This document shows positions 1 to 9,370 of a DNA stretch of 64,000 bases, one piece after another. Source of the DNA: Heyndrickxia ginsengihumi (GTDB lineage: Bacteria; Bacillota; Bacilli; Bacillales; Bacillaceae_C). The stretch is from positions 1 to 64,000 of the forward strand of contig NZ_JAAIWK010000008.1 of the NCBI RefSeq assembly GCF_011008565.1, given 5' to 3'. The notes beneath the pieces are model-generated. The model did no database searches. It was not told the origin of the DNA and was given only the letters and a program-made list of their open reading frames with translations. Positions within the stretch are counted from its first letter, which is position 1. Each line of letters begins with the position of its first letter. Made by a program: the position numbers and the translations under genes.

Positions 1-92
1 AGACAAAACTAAAAGGCTTGAGCCCTGTGCAATACCGAGTTCAAACCTTAGCTATCTAATGAAATAAATGTGTCTAACTTTTTGGGGTCACT

Positions 93-210
93 TCATGCAC
101 TGCGGGGTCTCACCGATGCCTATCCTCCCGCAGGATTCTACGTATATTTCCGGAACTGATTTGTGCAATGTTCGTCTTTAGCTACCACTTTTGAGTTTTG
201 TCCCGGCCTC
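93..210. repeat. Truncated copy of a GC-rich interspersed repeat
   Basis: This 118-base segment matches 50940-51057 without gaps, with about nine mismatches counted by eye. It corresponds to the right half of the imperfect palindrome described at 50830-51057; the left half is missing here and bases 1-92 show no match to it. No open frame crosses it. Bases 211-372 hold no recognisable gene. Confidence 0.85.
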
Positions 211-372
211 TTTTTGATTTTATAAATATGCTCTGTTAAAGTTAAATGTTTCTTTTTATATAGTCATTAGGGGAATCTTCATTTATTGAAGGTCCCCATA
301 CTGTTTCAACTAAAAGCTGCCGCAATGACAGCCCGATCTTCTACTAAAACACCCTTAATTGAAGAAGAACAG

Positions 373-525
373 TTATTTAAGTATCCTAATATCTTTCCAT
401 CCATATGCTAACTCAATTAACTCCTTGCCAGAGAAATCAACCGATTTACTATCTACCACTTTCCCGCCCATTTTGCCATAAAAATTGCAAGAAATATTAT
501 CTTTCAATACCCATACAATCATGAA
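373..525 (-). pseudogene. C-terminal remnant of a GNAT-family acetyltransferase
   Basis: The reverse strand encodes about 50 residues ending in a pattern typical of GNAT N-acetyltransferase C-termini: a hydrophobic strand, WVLKDN, then FYGKMGG, a GKELIELAYGW motif and a stop. In the family, the W-V-L-x-x-N and the FY-x-K-x-GG belong to the last part of the acetyl-CoA-binding fold. The open frame extends upstream to about 624, but those residues do not resemble the family and no domain core (the Q/R-x-x-G-x-G/A loop) is present. I read it as a decayed gene fragment beside a truncated repeat copy. The family assignment is by motif only. Confidence 0.6.
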
Positions 526-733
526 TTTAAATCTTGTTTTATAAATTGTTAAACGCCTTGTCCACCCTCCCCCCCGAATACTTGTTCCTATTAAAATTAT
601 ACAAAAAATTCGGACAGGCATCAATTATTAACATTTACCTTTAACACAGCCTATAAATAAAGATTTTAACGTTATTAACTACTAAGTCCAAAAAGTATTT
701 GCAAGTTTTCAACAAGTTATTTACCCAACAAAA

Positions 734-766
734 AATCCCTTCTGATCATTCCGCTCAGAAGGGATT
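734..766 (-). terminator. Terminator of pbpA
   Basis: Twelve-base perfect inverted arms (734-745 and 755-766) with a nine-base loop lie just beyond the pbpA stop codon, followed in the minus direction by a T run (the A run at 731-735 on the plus strand). Confidence 0.85.
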
Positions 767-790
767 ACTATTTAACATGACATGTCATAA

Positions 791-2968
791 TTATTTTTTC
801 ATGTCTTGAATCATTTGTGTAGAAGATTGATTTGAATCTTCTTTTTCATGTTTTTTCTTTAAGTCAAAGTATGCTTTAAATACACGGTTTGCAATTTTCA
901 AGTTCGTATGCGGATCGGCATTATCACCAACATATGACCATGGTACAACAACAGAAATAGCAATTTCAGGCTTGTTATATGGAGCATAACCAACAAATGT
1001 TGAGTTCCATACATGATTCCATATTTCTGGTTTCGTCTTACCAGCCGCTTCATATTGCTCAACTTTTTCACCGCCATAAACAGCTTGAGCTGTACCTGTT
1101 TTACCAGCTACTTTTAAATCTTGATCAATATGCCCATAAGCTGTTCCGTGAATTGCATGAGCAACATCATAAAATCCTTGTTTGACGCGATTAATTTCTG
1201 ATTGACTCATATCAATACGGTTCAACACTGTTGTGCCGATTTCTTTCTCAACAGGTCCCAATTGTTCCCCGTTTTTACTTGGCTCCCGAATTTCTTTCGC
1301 AATATGAGGCTGAACTCGGTAGCCGCCATTAGCAATTGTTGACACGTATTGAGCAAGTTGCAATGGTGTATACGTATCAAACTGCCCAATTGCAAAGTCA
1401 AGAACGTTACCGTTATTCGGTGGAATCGCCGTTTGATATCCTGTTTGCTCACCAGGAAGATCGATGCCTGTTTTCACACCAAGCCCGAATTCCGCAAAAT
1501 ATTTTCGGAACGTATTGATCGCTTTAATCTTATCGATATCGAGCGTTCCATATGGTTTATATGTTTTTTGCCCGCCAAGACTCATCGCTGTTCTAAACAT
1601 ATAAACGTTTGAAGATACCCTTAAAGCATAAAGGTCATTGATATTACCAAACCCGACTGGAACCCAAGATTTTTTCGTGGAAGTCCCTTTAAAATGTAAA
1701 GGTTCATCGGTAAACACTTGACCAGGTTTAATCGCACCTGTTTGGTAGCCAGTTAGCAACGTAGCACCTTTAACAGCAGAACCCATCGGATAAGAAGTCG
1801 TCATATTTCCTAGTGCAAAATCCTGTACTGAAACTTTTCCCGTTTTCGTATCAGTATGGAATTGTTTACCGGCCATCGTTAACACTTCACCAGTGTTTGG
1901 GTTCATGACGGTAACAAATGCGCGGTCAACAAGCGGGTTGCTTGCTCTCGCTTTTTGCAATTCTTGAGTAATAATTTTTTCAACCTGCTGTTGCAAATCA
2001 ATATCGACGGAAAGTACTAGATCGCTTCCTCGCTCACCTTTACTTACGACGAGAGATTTCAATACATTCCCGGATTTATCTGTTTGGTTTTTAATTTTTT
2101 CTTTTTCGCCTTTTAACACATCTTCATATTCTTCTTCTAAATAACTTTTACCAACACGATCATTTCGGCTATAGTCACGTGCTGTATAATATTGTACTTT
2201 ATCTGACGGAAGCCCTTCTTTTTCCGACGTTACTCCACCTAAAACAGAGCCGAGTACGGAATCCCCATTCGCTTCCTTAAACACATAATATCGTTCCCAG
2301 TCAGTAGTAATATCGACACCAGGAAGCGACTCTAAATTTTCGCTTACTTTCGCATATTCTTTATTCGTTACATTTTGATTTTTAATAATTTGCGGTGACA
2401 ACGTATATCCTGAAGACATTTCACGATATATCGAAAGTACCTCTAAATCTTGTTTCGTTAAAGAATCAAGATCCTTTTTTGTAATACGTTTTAATTGTAA
2501 CGCATAAATTTTGTCACTATCATTATCCAATTTCGCTTGTTCTTTTTTAGATACAAGTTTAGCCGCTTTCTTCGGATGAATGAGAATCCAAAAATCCTTT
2601 TTATCACGTTCTGTAATTTGTTTTAAATCTTTAGGAGAATCTTTACTAATAATTTTTGCTAAAGACTCGGCCACTTTTAACATTTTTTGTTGGTCTGTAG
2701 ATTGTGTTCTTGTATAAGTTATCGCTCTTAATGGTTTGTTACCAACAATTAATTTATCGTTTCTATCAAGTATTCGACCCCTTGGAACTGAAGTATTAAC
2801 GGTAACATCTTCTGATTGTTCAAGTTCTTTCTTATAATCTTGTCCATAAACAATTTGCACAATGCCTAGACGCAAGACTAATACTGAAAAAAGGACAAAA
2901 ACAACGAAGAACAGCATATTCATTCTAAAAGGAATATGCGATCCTTTTTTTCGTTTCTTTTTTTTCAA
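791..2968 (-). CDS. pbpA: Class B penicillin-binding protein (transpeptidase), PbpA/PBP2A type
   Basis: The 725-residue protein is a monofunctional D,D-transpeptidase that cross-links peptidoglycan outside the membrane. It has a short basic N-terminus, one membrane anchor (about residues 15-40), a PBP dimerisation domain beginning with the VPRGRILDRN motif (61-70), and a transpeptidase domain. The three active-site motifs are complete: SAVK (397-400, nucleophile Ser397), SSN (452-454) and KTG (623-625). The start is TTG at 2968, preceded by AAAGGAG. In B. subtilis the homologue next to yqgE and sodA (pbpA/yqgF) acts with PBPH in rod-shape elongation; the same context here supports that role. 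It has its own terminator. Confidence 0.93.
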   Translation of the reverse strand: MKKKKRKKGSHIPFRMNMLFFVVFVLFSVLVLRLGIVQIVYGQDYKKELEQSEDVTVNTSVPRGRILDRNDKLIVGNKPLRAITYTRTQSTDQQKMLKVAESLAKIISKDSPKDLKQITERDKKDFWILIHPKKAAKLVSKKEQAKLDNDSDKIYALQLKRITKKDLDSLTKQDLEVLSIYREMSSGYTLSPQIIKNQNVTNKEYAKVSENLESLPGVDITTDWERYYVFKEANGDSVLGSVLGGVTSEKEGLPSDKVQYYTARDYSRNDRVGKSYLEEEYEDVLKGEKEKIKNQTDKSGNVLKSLVVSKGERGSDLVLSVDIDLQQQVEKIITQELQKARASNPLVDRAFVTVMNPNTGEVLTMAGKQFHTDTKTGKVSVQDFALGNMTTSYPMGSAVKGATLLTGYQTGAIKPGQVFTDEPLHFKGTSTKKSWVPVGFGNINDLYALRVSSNVYMFRTAMSLGGQKTYKPYGTLDIDKIKAINTFRKYFAEFGLGVKTGIDLPGEQTGYQTAIPPNNGNVLDFAIGQFDTYTPLQLAQYVSTIANGGYRVQPHIAKEIREPSKNGEQLGPVEKEIGTTVLNRIDMSQSEINRVKQGFYDVAHAIHGTAYGHIDQDLKVAGKTGTAQAVYGGEKVEQYEAAGKTKPEIWNHVWNSTFVGYAPYNKPEIAISVVVPWSYVGDNADPHTNLKIANRVFKAYFDLKKKHEKEDSNQSSTQMIQDMKK

Positions 2969-3039
2969 GATTTTTACTCCTTTCGTGCAAACTCTATGTT
3001 TTATTTTAGCGAAAAAAAGGTGGAATGGCTATAAAAAAA

Positions 3040-3070
3040 GAAAAAGTAACCGAATCCAAATTTCGGTTAC
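3040..3070 (-). terminator. Terminator of the MFS transporter gene
   Basis: Nine-base perfect arms (3046-3054 and 3062-3070) with a T-rich tail in the minus direction separate the transporter gene from pbpA. Confidence 0.8.
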
Positions 3071-3077
3071 CTCGTTT

Positions 3078-4295
3078 TTATTCGACAGCATTCGTATGAA
3101 TCTTTCTTATAAAAAGCGAAATACACAAATGCCCTGCCCCTATAAATAGCAATAAAATAGGGATACTTTGTTCTTTATTAAAAAAAGTGATGGCAAATAT
3201 AAATAATAAAATCGATACAACTCTGCCAGCATTTGTAAATAATTCTAAAACAACAATATACTCAATTCGCGCTTCAGCAGCTTTCCACGCCCTACCAATA
3301 ATATCATAAGTCATAGAATTTAATGGAACTAATAAGATTGGATAAGCAATCGCAATGATAAAAGCGTATATAAGCAACCGTGGGTATGTCACTTCAAAAA
3401 CAAATAAGAAAATGGCTGCGTATAGTAGTAATCCTCCCAACAGAATCGCCCTTTTACGATGATGCCATTTTATATATTTCCCAACGAGGGTATAGCCAAC
3501 AAATTGAAAACACGAATTAATTAAACTAAACGTTCCTAAAGAAAATTCACTTCCCGTGGAAATAAACACGAAAACCGAAATAATAAATACAAAAGTACCG
3601 TCGCGTAATCCTTTCATGAAATGAGCATTCGTAATTCTTTTCCAATTATGATTAGATTTGCGTTCTTGCAATACTTTCATCATGACATAATTGCCATGTG
3701 AAGGTCTACGTTCAAGTCGGAAGCTTAAAACAACCGCAATTGCAAATAACACTAAGGAAAGGGTAAAAACGATTGTGTAGCCCCCGTTAACAAGTCGGGA
3801 AATGATAAATCCTGCAATAACAGGGCCAATCATTCCCCCTATTGAATTCAATGCACCTAAAAATCCGTTAAAAAAGTCTCGTGTTTCCGGTTCAGTAATT
3901 TCAAATGTGAGAACATTAAAGGCGAGCCAATAAAATCCATAACCGATCCCAAGCAATCCCCCTAAAAGGATTAAATAATCTTGAGCAACGTTTTTTGATA
4001 ATAGCACTGTTATATAAAACAGGGCTAAAAAAATAACACCCATTCTTAATACAGTGACACGATCAATTTTTTTTGCCCAACGGCCTGCCACAATAAAAGT
4101 TAATGGTTGTAGTACGACAACTGCCAAATTATATATGGCCAAATCGAAATATTTTCCCGTCTGCTTCCATAAGTAAACATTAACAAATGTATTTGATAAT
4201 GAAATACTTAAAGAATAAATTCCTCCTATTAATAAGAGTAATAATAAATCTTTTGAAAATTCAATATTCCCTAACCATCTTCGTAAAATACTCAT
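3078..4295 (-). CDS. yqgE: Major facilitator superfamily transporter, YqgE-like
   Basis: This 405-residue integral membrane protein has about twelve hydrophobic segments. A cytoplasmic basic loop joins the two halves near residues 190-225. The loop RWAKKIDRVTVLR after the second segment resembles the MFS motif A region (G/R-x-x-x-D-R-x-G-R-R/K). The substrate cannot be read from the sequence. Position between pbpA and sodA matches yqgE in B. subtilis, an uncharacterised efflux-type MFS protein. Start ATG 4295 is preceded by a modest purine-rich site. The gene stands alone between two terminators. Confidence 0.85.
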   Translation of the reverse strand: MSILRRWLGNIEFSKDLLLLLLIGGIYSLSISLSNTFVNVYLWKQTGKYFDLAIYNLAVVVLQPLTFIVAGRWAKKIDRVTVLRMGVIFLALFYITVLLSKNVAQDYLILLGGLLGIGYGFYWLAFNVLTFEITEPETRDFFNGFLGALNSIGGMIGPVIAGFIISRLVNGGYTIVFTLSLVLFAIAVVLSFRLERRPSHGNYVMMKVLQERKSNHNWKRITNAHFMKGLRDGTFVFIISVFVFISTGSEFSLGTFSLINSCFQFVGYTLVGKYIKWHHRKRAILLGGLLLYAAIFLFVFEVTYPRLLIYAFIIAIAYPILLVPLNSMTYDIIGRAWKAAEARIEYIVVLELFTNAGRVVSILLFIFAITFFNKEQSIPILLLFIGAGHLCISLFIRKIHTNAVE

Positions 4296-4353
4296 AAAAA
4301 AAACTCCCCTTTTTCGTCTTTTCTATTGTTTGAAAAAGAGAAGAGTTTATACA

Positions 4354-4385
4354 AAAAAAGAGGCGATTCATATCGCCTCTTTTTA
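4354..4385 (-). terminator. Terminator of sodA
   Basis: Inverted arms at 4359-4366 and 4373-4380 with flanking A and T runs lie directly after the sodA stop. The minus direction carries the U tract. Confidence 0.85.
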
Positions 4386-4398
4386 TTCCTGTTTTTTA

Positions 4399-5007
4399 TT
4401 ACTTAGCAGCTTCGTAACGTTTAGCTACTTCGTCCCAATTTACAACATTCCAGAATGCACCAATATATTCAGGACGACGGTTTTGATATTTTAAGTAATA
4501 AGCATGTTCCCATACATCTAATCCTAACAATGGTGTTTTACCTTCAGATAGAGGATTATCTTGGTTAGGAGTGCTTGTAATTTCTACTTCACCGTTGTTT
4601 ACAACTAGCCACGCCCAGCCAGAACCGAAACGGCCTGCAGCTGCCTGTGCAAAAGCTTCTTTGAATTTTTCAAAGCTACCAAATTTATTATTGATTGCTT
4701 CTGCTAAGGCACCTGTAGGTTCACCGCCACCATTTGGAGATAATAAAGTCCAGAACAATGAATGGTTAGCATGTCCGCCACCATTGTTACGTACAGCAGT
4801 ACGGATATTTTCTGGAACTGCATCTAAATTTGAAATTAGTTCTTCTACTGATTTACTAGCAAGATCATCATGACCTTCTAAAGCTTTGTTTAAGTTTGTT
4901 ACATAAGTATTATGGTGTTTCGTATGATGAATAGTCATTGTTTCTTTGTCGATATGAGGCTCAAGAGCATCATAAGCGTATGGTAATTGTGGTAATTCGT
5001 AAGTCAT
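4399..5007 (-). CDS. sodA: Superoxide dismutase, Mn/Fe type
   Basis: The 202-residue enzyme dismutes superoxide to oxygen and hydrogen peroxide in the cytoplasm. The metal ligands of the Fe/Mn SOD family are all in place: His in the TIHHTKHH region (about residue 27), His in [10 protein letters not shown] (about 82), and Asp and His in DVWEHAYY (about 164-168). Length and the GWAWLV and RRPEYI blocks are typical of Bacillus SodA. It is monocistronic, ending at a strong terminator. Manganese is inferred from its Bacillus relatives; the sequence does not prove metal choice. Confidence 0.95.
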   Translation of the reverse strand: MTYELPQLPYAYDALEPHIDKETMTIHHTKHHNTYVTNLNKALEGHDDLASKSVEELISNLDAVPENIRTAVRNNGGGHANHSLFWTLLSPNGGGEPTGALAEAINNKFGSFEKFKEAFAQAAAGRFGSGWAWLVVNNGEVEITSTPNQDNPLSEGKTPLLGLDVWEHAYYLKYQNRRPEYIGAFWNVVNWDEVAKRYEAAK

Positions 5008-5127
5008 TTTTAAATTCCTCCCATTATGTAAATTTTTGAATCATCGGATTCAATTTGTGATCATTTTTAGATTACCAAATCCTTCTATGACAATCAAATA
5101 TATTGAATTCAAATTTAGCAAATTTTT

Positions 5128-5610
5128 TTATAATACAATGATGAAAAAATAAATGACCATTACTAATTGAATCGCACCTTTTAATGCAATACTACTTAAA
5201 AATCCAATTAACGAACCAAACCCCACTTTCATTGCCTTTGTTAATGATGTACGGTGAACAATTAATTCGCCGATAACTGCTCCGATGAATGGGCCGATTA
5301 AAATACCTGCAACAGGAATGACAAAAGGACCAACAATTAAGCCGATTGTACTTCCCCATACACCTGCCCGTGTTCCACCATATTTCTTTGTTCCTATCAT
5401 GTTTGTGATGATATCTGAGCAAAATAATAAAACGACAAATACTGCTTGTATACTCCAAAATAGCCAATTAAATGGAGAAAAACTAAAAAAGAAACCGTAC
5501 AGTAAAAATGCTGCAAATAGAAATAATACACTAGGAATGATCGGATAAATTAGACCAACGAAAGCAATGATAATCAACCCGATAATAATAAACCAATAAA
5601 TCCACTCCAT
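5128..5610 (-). CDS. yqgC: DUF456 small membrane protein, YqgC-like
   Basis: This 160-residue membrane protein has four to five hydrophobic segments rich in Gly and Ile. The central GPFVIPVAGILIGPFIGAVIGE glycine pattern is characteristic of DUF456. The start ATG at 5610 is preceded by GAGGAG. It lies next to sodA, as in B. subtilis. No function is established for the family and none is proposed here. Bases 5008-5127 contain no gene. Confidence 0.85.
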   Translation of the reverse strand: MEWIYWFIIIGLIIIAFVGLIYPIIPSVLFLFAAFLLYGFFFSFSPFNWLFWSIQAVFVVLLFCSDIITNMIGTKKYGGTRAGVWGSTIGLIVGPFVIPVAGILIGPFIGAVIGELIVHRTSLTKAMKVGFGSLIGFLSSIALKGAIQLVMVIYFFIIVL

Positions 5611-5735
5611 ATGATCTCCTCGATTCGATTTTTATTTATTTCGACTACATTCTTTATCAAAACTGATTTTACTATTGTTTTTTTTTCAGTATAATGTTGT
5701 CAATGGCATTAATATGTATTAAAGGAAGTGGCAAC

Positions 5736-6518
5736 TTGAACGTAATAAAGCAAATCATCGTTAGTATCTATTCTCCACGGGATATTGCGAGTTTTTATTT
5801 ACAAAAATTAGGGAAAACAATTTTATTTTTAATATTGCTTATTTTCCTATCCATCATTCCAGGAATATTCCATTTAACAAAGTTTGGCATTCACGTACTA
5901 AATGAAAGCAAACAAATTGTAACTGAGGAGCTGCCAAATTTCAAAATTAAAAATGGCGTGCTTACCTCCAATCAGAAAAAACCTTTATTCCTGACCAAGC
6001 ATGATATTCCAGTTATTTTTGATTCAACTGGAAAAATAACAACACATACTGTCTCCGTAGAGGGGACCGCAATCGGCTTATTAAAAAATAAAATTGTCTT
6101 TACATTCAACGGACAAACACAGGAAATTCCTTATTCATCATTACAAAACATGGTAATTACCAATAAAGAAATGAAACATACATTAAATACTGTTAAAGAT
6201 GCAATGTGGGTCACTGTCCCGATCTTTGCTGTACTTTATTACATCATTGCCTTTATATCCACGATCATTAAAATATTAGTATTGGCGATTTTCGCCCAAT
6301 TATTTAGCCAAATAAACAGACACCGTCTCTCATATAAACAAGGATTTACTTTAAGTGCCTATGCAATTACTTTGCCAACACTCTTCTTTTTTATGATGGA
6401 CTGGCTGAATACAAATGTTCCTTTTTCAACTATCATTAGTTGGGGAATTTCATTCATCATGCTCTATTTAAGTATAAAGGAATTACCGAAAATAAAAAAA
6501 GACTCCATTCAATCTTAA
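5736..6518 (+). CDS. yqgB: DUF1189 membrane protein, YqgB-like
   Basis: I chose the TTG at 5736 (260 residues) because AAAGGAAGTGG lies just upstream and the protein then begins NVIKQIIVSIYSPRDIASF, the usual N-terminus of DUF1189. The open frame extends 14 codons further upstream, without a ribosome site. There is one membrane segment near residues 30-55, an extracytoplasmic region of about 100 residues, then three or four segments at the C-terminus. The family has no assigned biochemical function. It is divergent from yqgC and upstream of the yqfZ-ispG block. Confidence 0.85.
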   Translation: MNVIKQIIVSIYSPRDIASFYLQKLGKTILFLILLIFLSIIPGIFHLTKFGIHVLNESKQIVTEELPNFKIKNGVLTSNQKKPLFLTKHDIPVIFDSTGKITTHTVSVEGTAIGLLKNKIVFTFNGQTQEIPYSSLQNMVITNKEMKHTLNTVKDAMWVTVPIFAVLYYIIAFISTIIKILVLAIFAQLFSQINRHRLSYKQGFTLSAYAITLPTLFFFMMDWLNTNVPFSTIISWGISFIMLYLSIKELPKIKKDSIQS

Positions 6519-6557
6519 ACAGCATAGGCACAGTTAATTATAAGCCGCAATATAATT

Positions 6558-6612
6558 CCTCCTTCATAGTCTATTTTCTATTGCAAAGGCATATAGATGA
6601 CAATGAAGGAGG
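6558..6612 (+). promoter_or_regulatory. Hairpin whose 3' arm is the yqfZ ribosome binding site
   Basis: Ten-base perfect arms at 6558-6567 (CCTCCTTCAT) and 6603-6612 (ATGAAGGAGG) flank a 35-base loop. The 3' arm contains the AAGGAGG site eight bases before the yqfZ ATG (6621) and is followed by CTTTTTAT. The structure could terminate yqgB transcription, mask the yqfZ start, or both. Confidence 0.6.
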
Positions 6613-6620
6613 CTTTTTAT

Positions 6621-6947
6621 ATGAAAAAATTTCTAGCTTTCATTTCTGCAATTATTATCCTATACAGTGTCTATTATGATATGCGCGTCGGCACTATTCC
6701 AGCAGCTTCGTATCCTTCACAACAAACAATAGAAAATAACAATCAAACTACAACAAGCCAACAAGTAGCGACAGTTCAAGTCGATCCAGGCGATACAGTT
6801 ATTTCAATTGTGGAAAAACTGTCTAGCACTTCTAATGGGACAATTTCAATAGAAAAAATCAGCAAAGATTTTAGTAAATTAAATAATGGTATTAAACCTA
6901 CTGATATTCAAATCGGACAAATTTATAAATTTCCAATTTATAATTAG
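6621..6947 (+). CDS. yqfZ: Exported LysM-type protein, YqfZ-like
   Basis: This 108-residue protein starts at the ATG at 6621, eight bases after AAGGAGG; an in-frame ATG 24 bases upstream has no such site. It has an N-terminal signal anchor (about residues 3-22), a Gln/Asn/Thr-rich linker, and a C-terminal segment from VDPGDTVISIVEK to IQIGQIYKFPIY that resembles a single LysM peptidoglycan-binding fold. B. subtilis YqfZ lies at the same place before ispG. A wall-associated role is inferred; no catalytic domain is visible. Confidence 0.75.
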   Translation: MKKFLAFISAIIILYSVYYDMRVGTIPAASYPSQQTIENNNQTTTSQQVATVQVDPGDTVISIVEKLSSTSNGTISIEKISKDFSKLNNGIKPTDIQIGQIYKFPIYN

Positions 6948-6970
6948 TAAAAATAGAATTCATCAATTTC

Positions 6971-7000
6971 TTGTCAATTTTGGTCAAGAATTGATACAAT
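6971..7000 (+). promoter_or_regulatory. Probable sigma-A promoter of ispG with overlapping inverted repeat
   Basis: TTGTCA (6971-6976) and TACAAT (6995-7000) are separated by 18 bases, 57 bases before ispG. An inverted repeat (CAATTTCTTG at 6964-6973 and CAAGAATTG at 6985-6993) covers the -35 box and spacer and could be an operator. Confidence 0.5.
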
Positions 7001-7056
7001 AAGACTGGTTATAAATTTCTTATAGTTTTTATTTACAACAAAGGAGCGAATTACCC

Positions 7057-8163
7057 TTGGGTGAAATAATACATCGTTCAAAGACTCGCCCCGTTAAAGT
7101 TGGTAACTTAACGGTAGGCGGAAGTAATGAACTATTTATACAAAGTATGACAACAACGAAAACTCATGATGTCGATGCGACAGTTCGGCAAATCGAACGT
7201 CTAGAAGAAGCTGGCTGTCAAATTGTACGTGTTGCTTGTCCAGATGAACGAGCTGCAAATGCGATTCCGGAAATAAAAAAGAGAATTCATATACCACTTG
7301 TTGCCGATATTCATTTTGACTATCGTCTTGCATTGAAGGCAATTGAAGGCGGAGTTGATAAAATCCGTATTAATCCTGGAAATATTGGTAAACGCGAAAG
7401 AGTTGAAGCAGTAGTAAAGGCTGCTAAAGAACGGGGAATCCCAATAAGAATCGGGGTAAACGCAGGTAGCTTAGAAAGACATATTTTACAAAAGTATGGT
7501 TACCCTACTGCAGATGGAATGGTAGAAAGTGCACTTCACCATATTCAAATTTTAGAGGATCTTGATTTTCATGATATTATCGTATCGATGAAAGCCTCTG
7601 ATGTAAATCTTGCAATAGAAGCCTATGAAAAGGCTGCGAAAACTTTTGATTATCCTTTGCATTTAGGGATTACTGAATCAGGTACACTGTTCTCTGGTAC
7701 AATTAAAAGTGCTGCTGGTCTTGGTACAATTTTAAGCAAAGGAATTGGTAACACACTTCGCGTTTCCTTAAGTGCGGATCCCGTTGAAGAAGTAAAAGTA
7801 GCTAGAGAATTGTTAAAAATCTTTGGTCTTTCTTCCAATGCACCTACACTTGTTTCCTGTCCAACTTGTGGCAGAATTGAAATAGATCTCATTAGCATCG
7901 CAAATGAGGTAGAAGAATATTTACAGACCATTAAAGCACCTATCAAAGTATCTGTTTTAGGCTGTGCCGTTAATGGTCCAGGTGAAGCCCGTGAAGCCGA
8001 CATTGGTATTGCGGGAGCCCGTGGTGAAGGATTATTGTTCCGGAAAGGAAAAGTAATGCGTAAAGTTCCGGAAGAAACAATGGTCGAAGAATTGAAAAAA
8101 GAAATAGATCTGCTTGCAGAAGAATATTATAAAAAACAGGAAGCAGAAAAACAAAATAACTAA
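7057..8163 (+). CDS. ispG: 4-hydroxy-3-methylbut-2-en-1-yl diphosphate synthase (flavodoxin)
   Basis: IspG (GcpE) converts methylerythritol cyclodiphosphate to HMBDP, the penultimate step of the MEP isoprenoid pathway, using a [4Fe-4S] cluster. The 368-residue protein has the N-terminal TIM-barrel ([17 protein letters not shown]) and the C-terminal cluster-binding motifs SCPTCGR and [13 protein letters not shown], which hold the three conserved cysteines. The start is TTG at 7057, preceded by AAAGGAG. The next pathway enzyme, ispH, lies about 7 kb downstream in this window. Length is that of the bacterial one-piece form. Confidence 0.96.
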   Translation: MGEIIHRSKTRPVKVGNLTVGGSNELFIQSMTTTKTHDVDATVRQIERLEEAGCQIVRVACPDERAANAIPEIKKRIHIPLVADIHFDYRLALKAIEGGVDKIRINPGNIGKRERVEAVVKAAKERGIPIRIGVNAGSLERHILQKYGYPTADGMVESALHHIQILEDLDFHDIIVSMKASDVNLAIEAYEKAAKTFDYPLHLGITESGTLFSGTIKSAAGLGTILSKGIGNTLRVSLSADPVEEVKVARELLKIFGLSSNAPTLVSCPTCGRIEIDLISIANEVEEYLQTIKAPIKVSVLGCAVNGPGEAREADIGIAGARGEGLLFRKGKVMRKVPEETMVEELKKEIDLLAEEYYKKQEAEKQNN

Positions 8164-8166
8164 AAA

Positions 8167-8194
8167 GAAAACATCGGCAATTGCCGATGTTTTC
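8167..8194. terminator. Bidirectional terminator between ispG and yqfX
   Basis: A perfect 28-base palindrome with A and T flanks lies between the two convergent genes and can terminate both. Confidence 0.9.
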
Positions 8195-8211
8195 TTTCTA
8201 AATAGTCGTAT

Positions 8212-8589
8212 TTAGAAAAATGGTGTGAAAAACAAACCAATTATTAGAGAAATAGCTCCTATACAGATGCTCCATATTCCTAATGTTGCTGCATCCTTTT
8301 TACGGGCAATAAACCCTAACACGATCGCCGCCACCCCTAATATTACAGGCATGAAAAATAATGATAGGATCGCAACAGCAAGTGCAGCCCATCCGTAAAT
8401 ATGGCTAACTGCGTCATCGTCATCCTCTTCTTCTCTTACATCATCACGCCGAACCGGTAGTGGTGTAACAACCGGCGAAGCAATCTCTGCAGCGGTTTCT
8501 TCTTCATAATCTCTATGCTGATGGTCAACGTCATCTACTGCATCATGATCCTCTTGGTTTAGTGGATAAACACGTTTATCGTCGTCCAT
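8212..8589 (-). CDS. yqfX: Small acidic membrane protein, YqfX-like
   Basis: The ATG at 8589 is chosen because GAGGGGAG lies just upstream; an in-frame start 21 bases earlier has none. The 125-residue product has a strongly acidic, Asp/Glu/His-rich N-terminal half (cytoplasmic tail, about residues 1-65). Two or three Gly/Ala-rich membrane segments follow, containing an IARKKDAATLGIW turn. The layout matches YqfX of B. subtilis at the same position after ispG. Its function is unknown. Confidence 0.8.
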   Translation of the reverse strand: MDDDKRVYPLNQEDHDAVDDVDHQHRDYEEETAAEIASPVVTPLPVRRDDVREEEDDDDAVSHIYGWAALAVAILSLFFMPVILGVAAIVLGFIARKKDAATLGIWSICIGAISLIIGLFFTPFF

Positions 8590-8761
8590 TCTTACTCCCC
8601 TCGCTTTCATTTTTTAGGAGCAAGATTATTATGTGCGACCTTTAAGGAATTCACTATAACAACCTTTACTAATGGAGGTAATATTTAAGAAAATGGTAAT
8701 TGTTTGTAATTTATTAACTCTATGTTAAAATTTTTTTATAGTCTGAAGAGGAGTAATGTAT

Positions 8762-9364
8762 ATGGATAAAATAAAAAAACGCTTTGGAATAGATATAGAC
8801 GGAACAGTAACAAGTCCAGATACTTTCGTTCCATTTATTAATGAACAATTTAACCTTAACTTAAAGTACGAGCAACTTATTAAATATGAAATCACTGATG
8901 TAATCGATGTCCCCCCAAAGCAATTTAATGAATGGTTCTTAAAATCTGAGCCAATCATCTATGAAAAATCCCCCATTTCTGAAGGAGCAAGGGAAGTTTT
9001 GGAAGATTGGAAAACGACTTTCGAACTTTATTTTATTAGTGCAAGAGCACCATATTTATTAGACGTTACTAAAAATTGGTTTTCTAATAACGAGATATCA
9101 TACCATCATATTGAATTAATTGGCAGCCATCATAAAATTGAAACAGCAAAAAAATACCATGTCGATCTTTTTTTAGAAGATAAACATGATAATGCAGTAG
9201 CGATATGTGAAGAGCTACAAATTCCTGTTTTATTATTTGACACCCCGTACAATCAAGAACCAATACCAAAAGGCGTCATAAGAGTGAAAAATTGGAAGGA
9301 AGCAAGTGAGTGGGTCAATAATTGGTTACAAAAAGGTGAAAAACAGAAGGTAGATCATAAATGA
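8762..9364 (+). CDS. yqfW: Nucleotidase/HAD-like protein, YqfW type
   Basis: The 200-residue protein begins with the HAD-superfamily motif I (FGIDIDGTVT), with both aspartates present. Motif II-like YFISARAP lies at about 95-105, and a late acidic motif LFLEDKHDNA at about 140 would complete the Mg site. This is the NT5C-type 5' nucleotidase family, whose substrate has not been fixed for YqfW. I chose the second ATG (8762) because it is eight bases from GAGGAG; the first (8756) is only two bases away. It is convergent with zur. Confidence 0.82.
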   Translation: MDKIKKRFGIDIDGTVTSPDTFVPFINEQFNLNLKYEQLIKYEITDVIDVPPKQFNEWFLKSEPIIYEKSPISEGAREVLEDWKTTFELYFISARAPYLLDVTKNWFSNNEISYHHIELIGSHHKIETAKKYHVDLFLEDKHDNAVAICEELQIPVLLFDTPYNQEPIPKGVIRVKNWKEASEWVNNWLQKGEKQKVDHK

Positions 9365-9370
9365 GACAAT

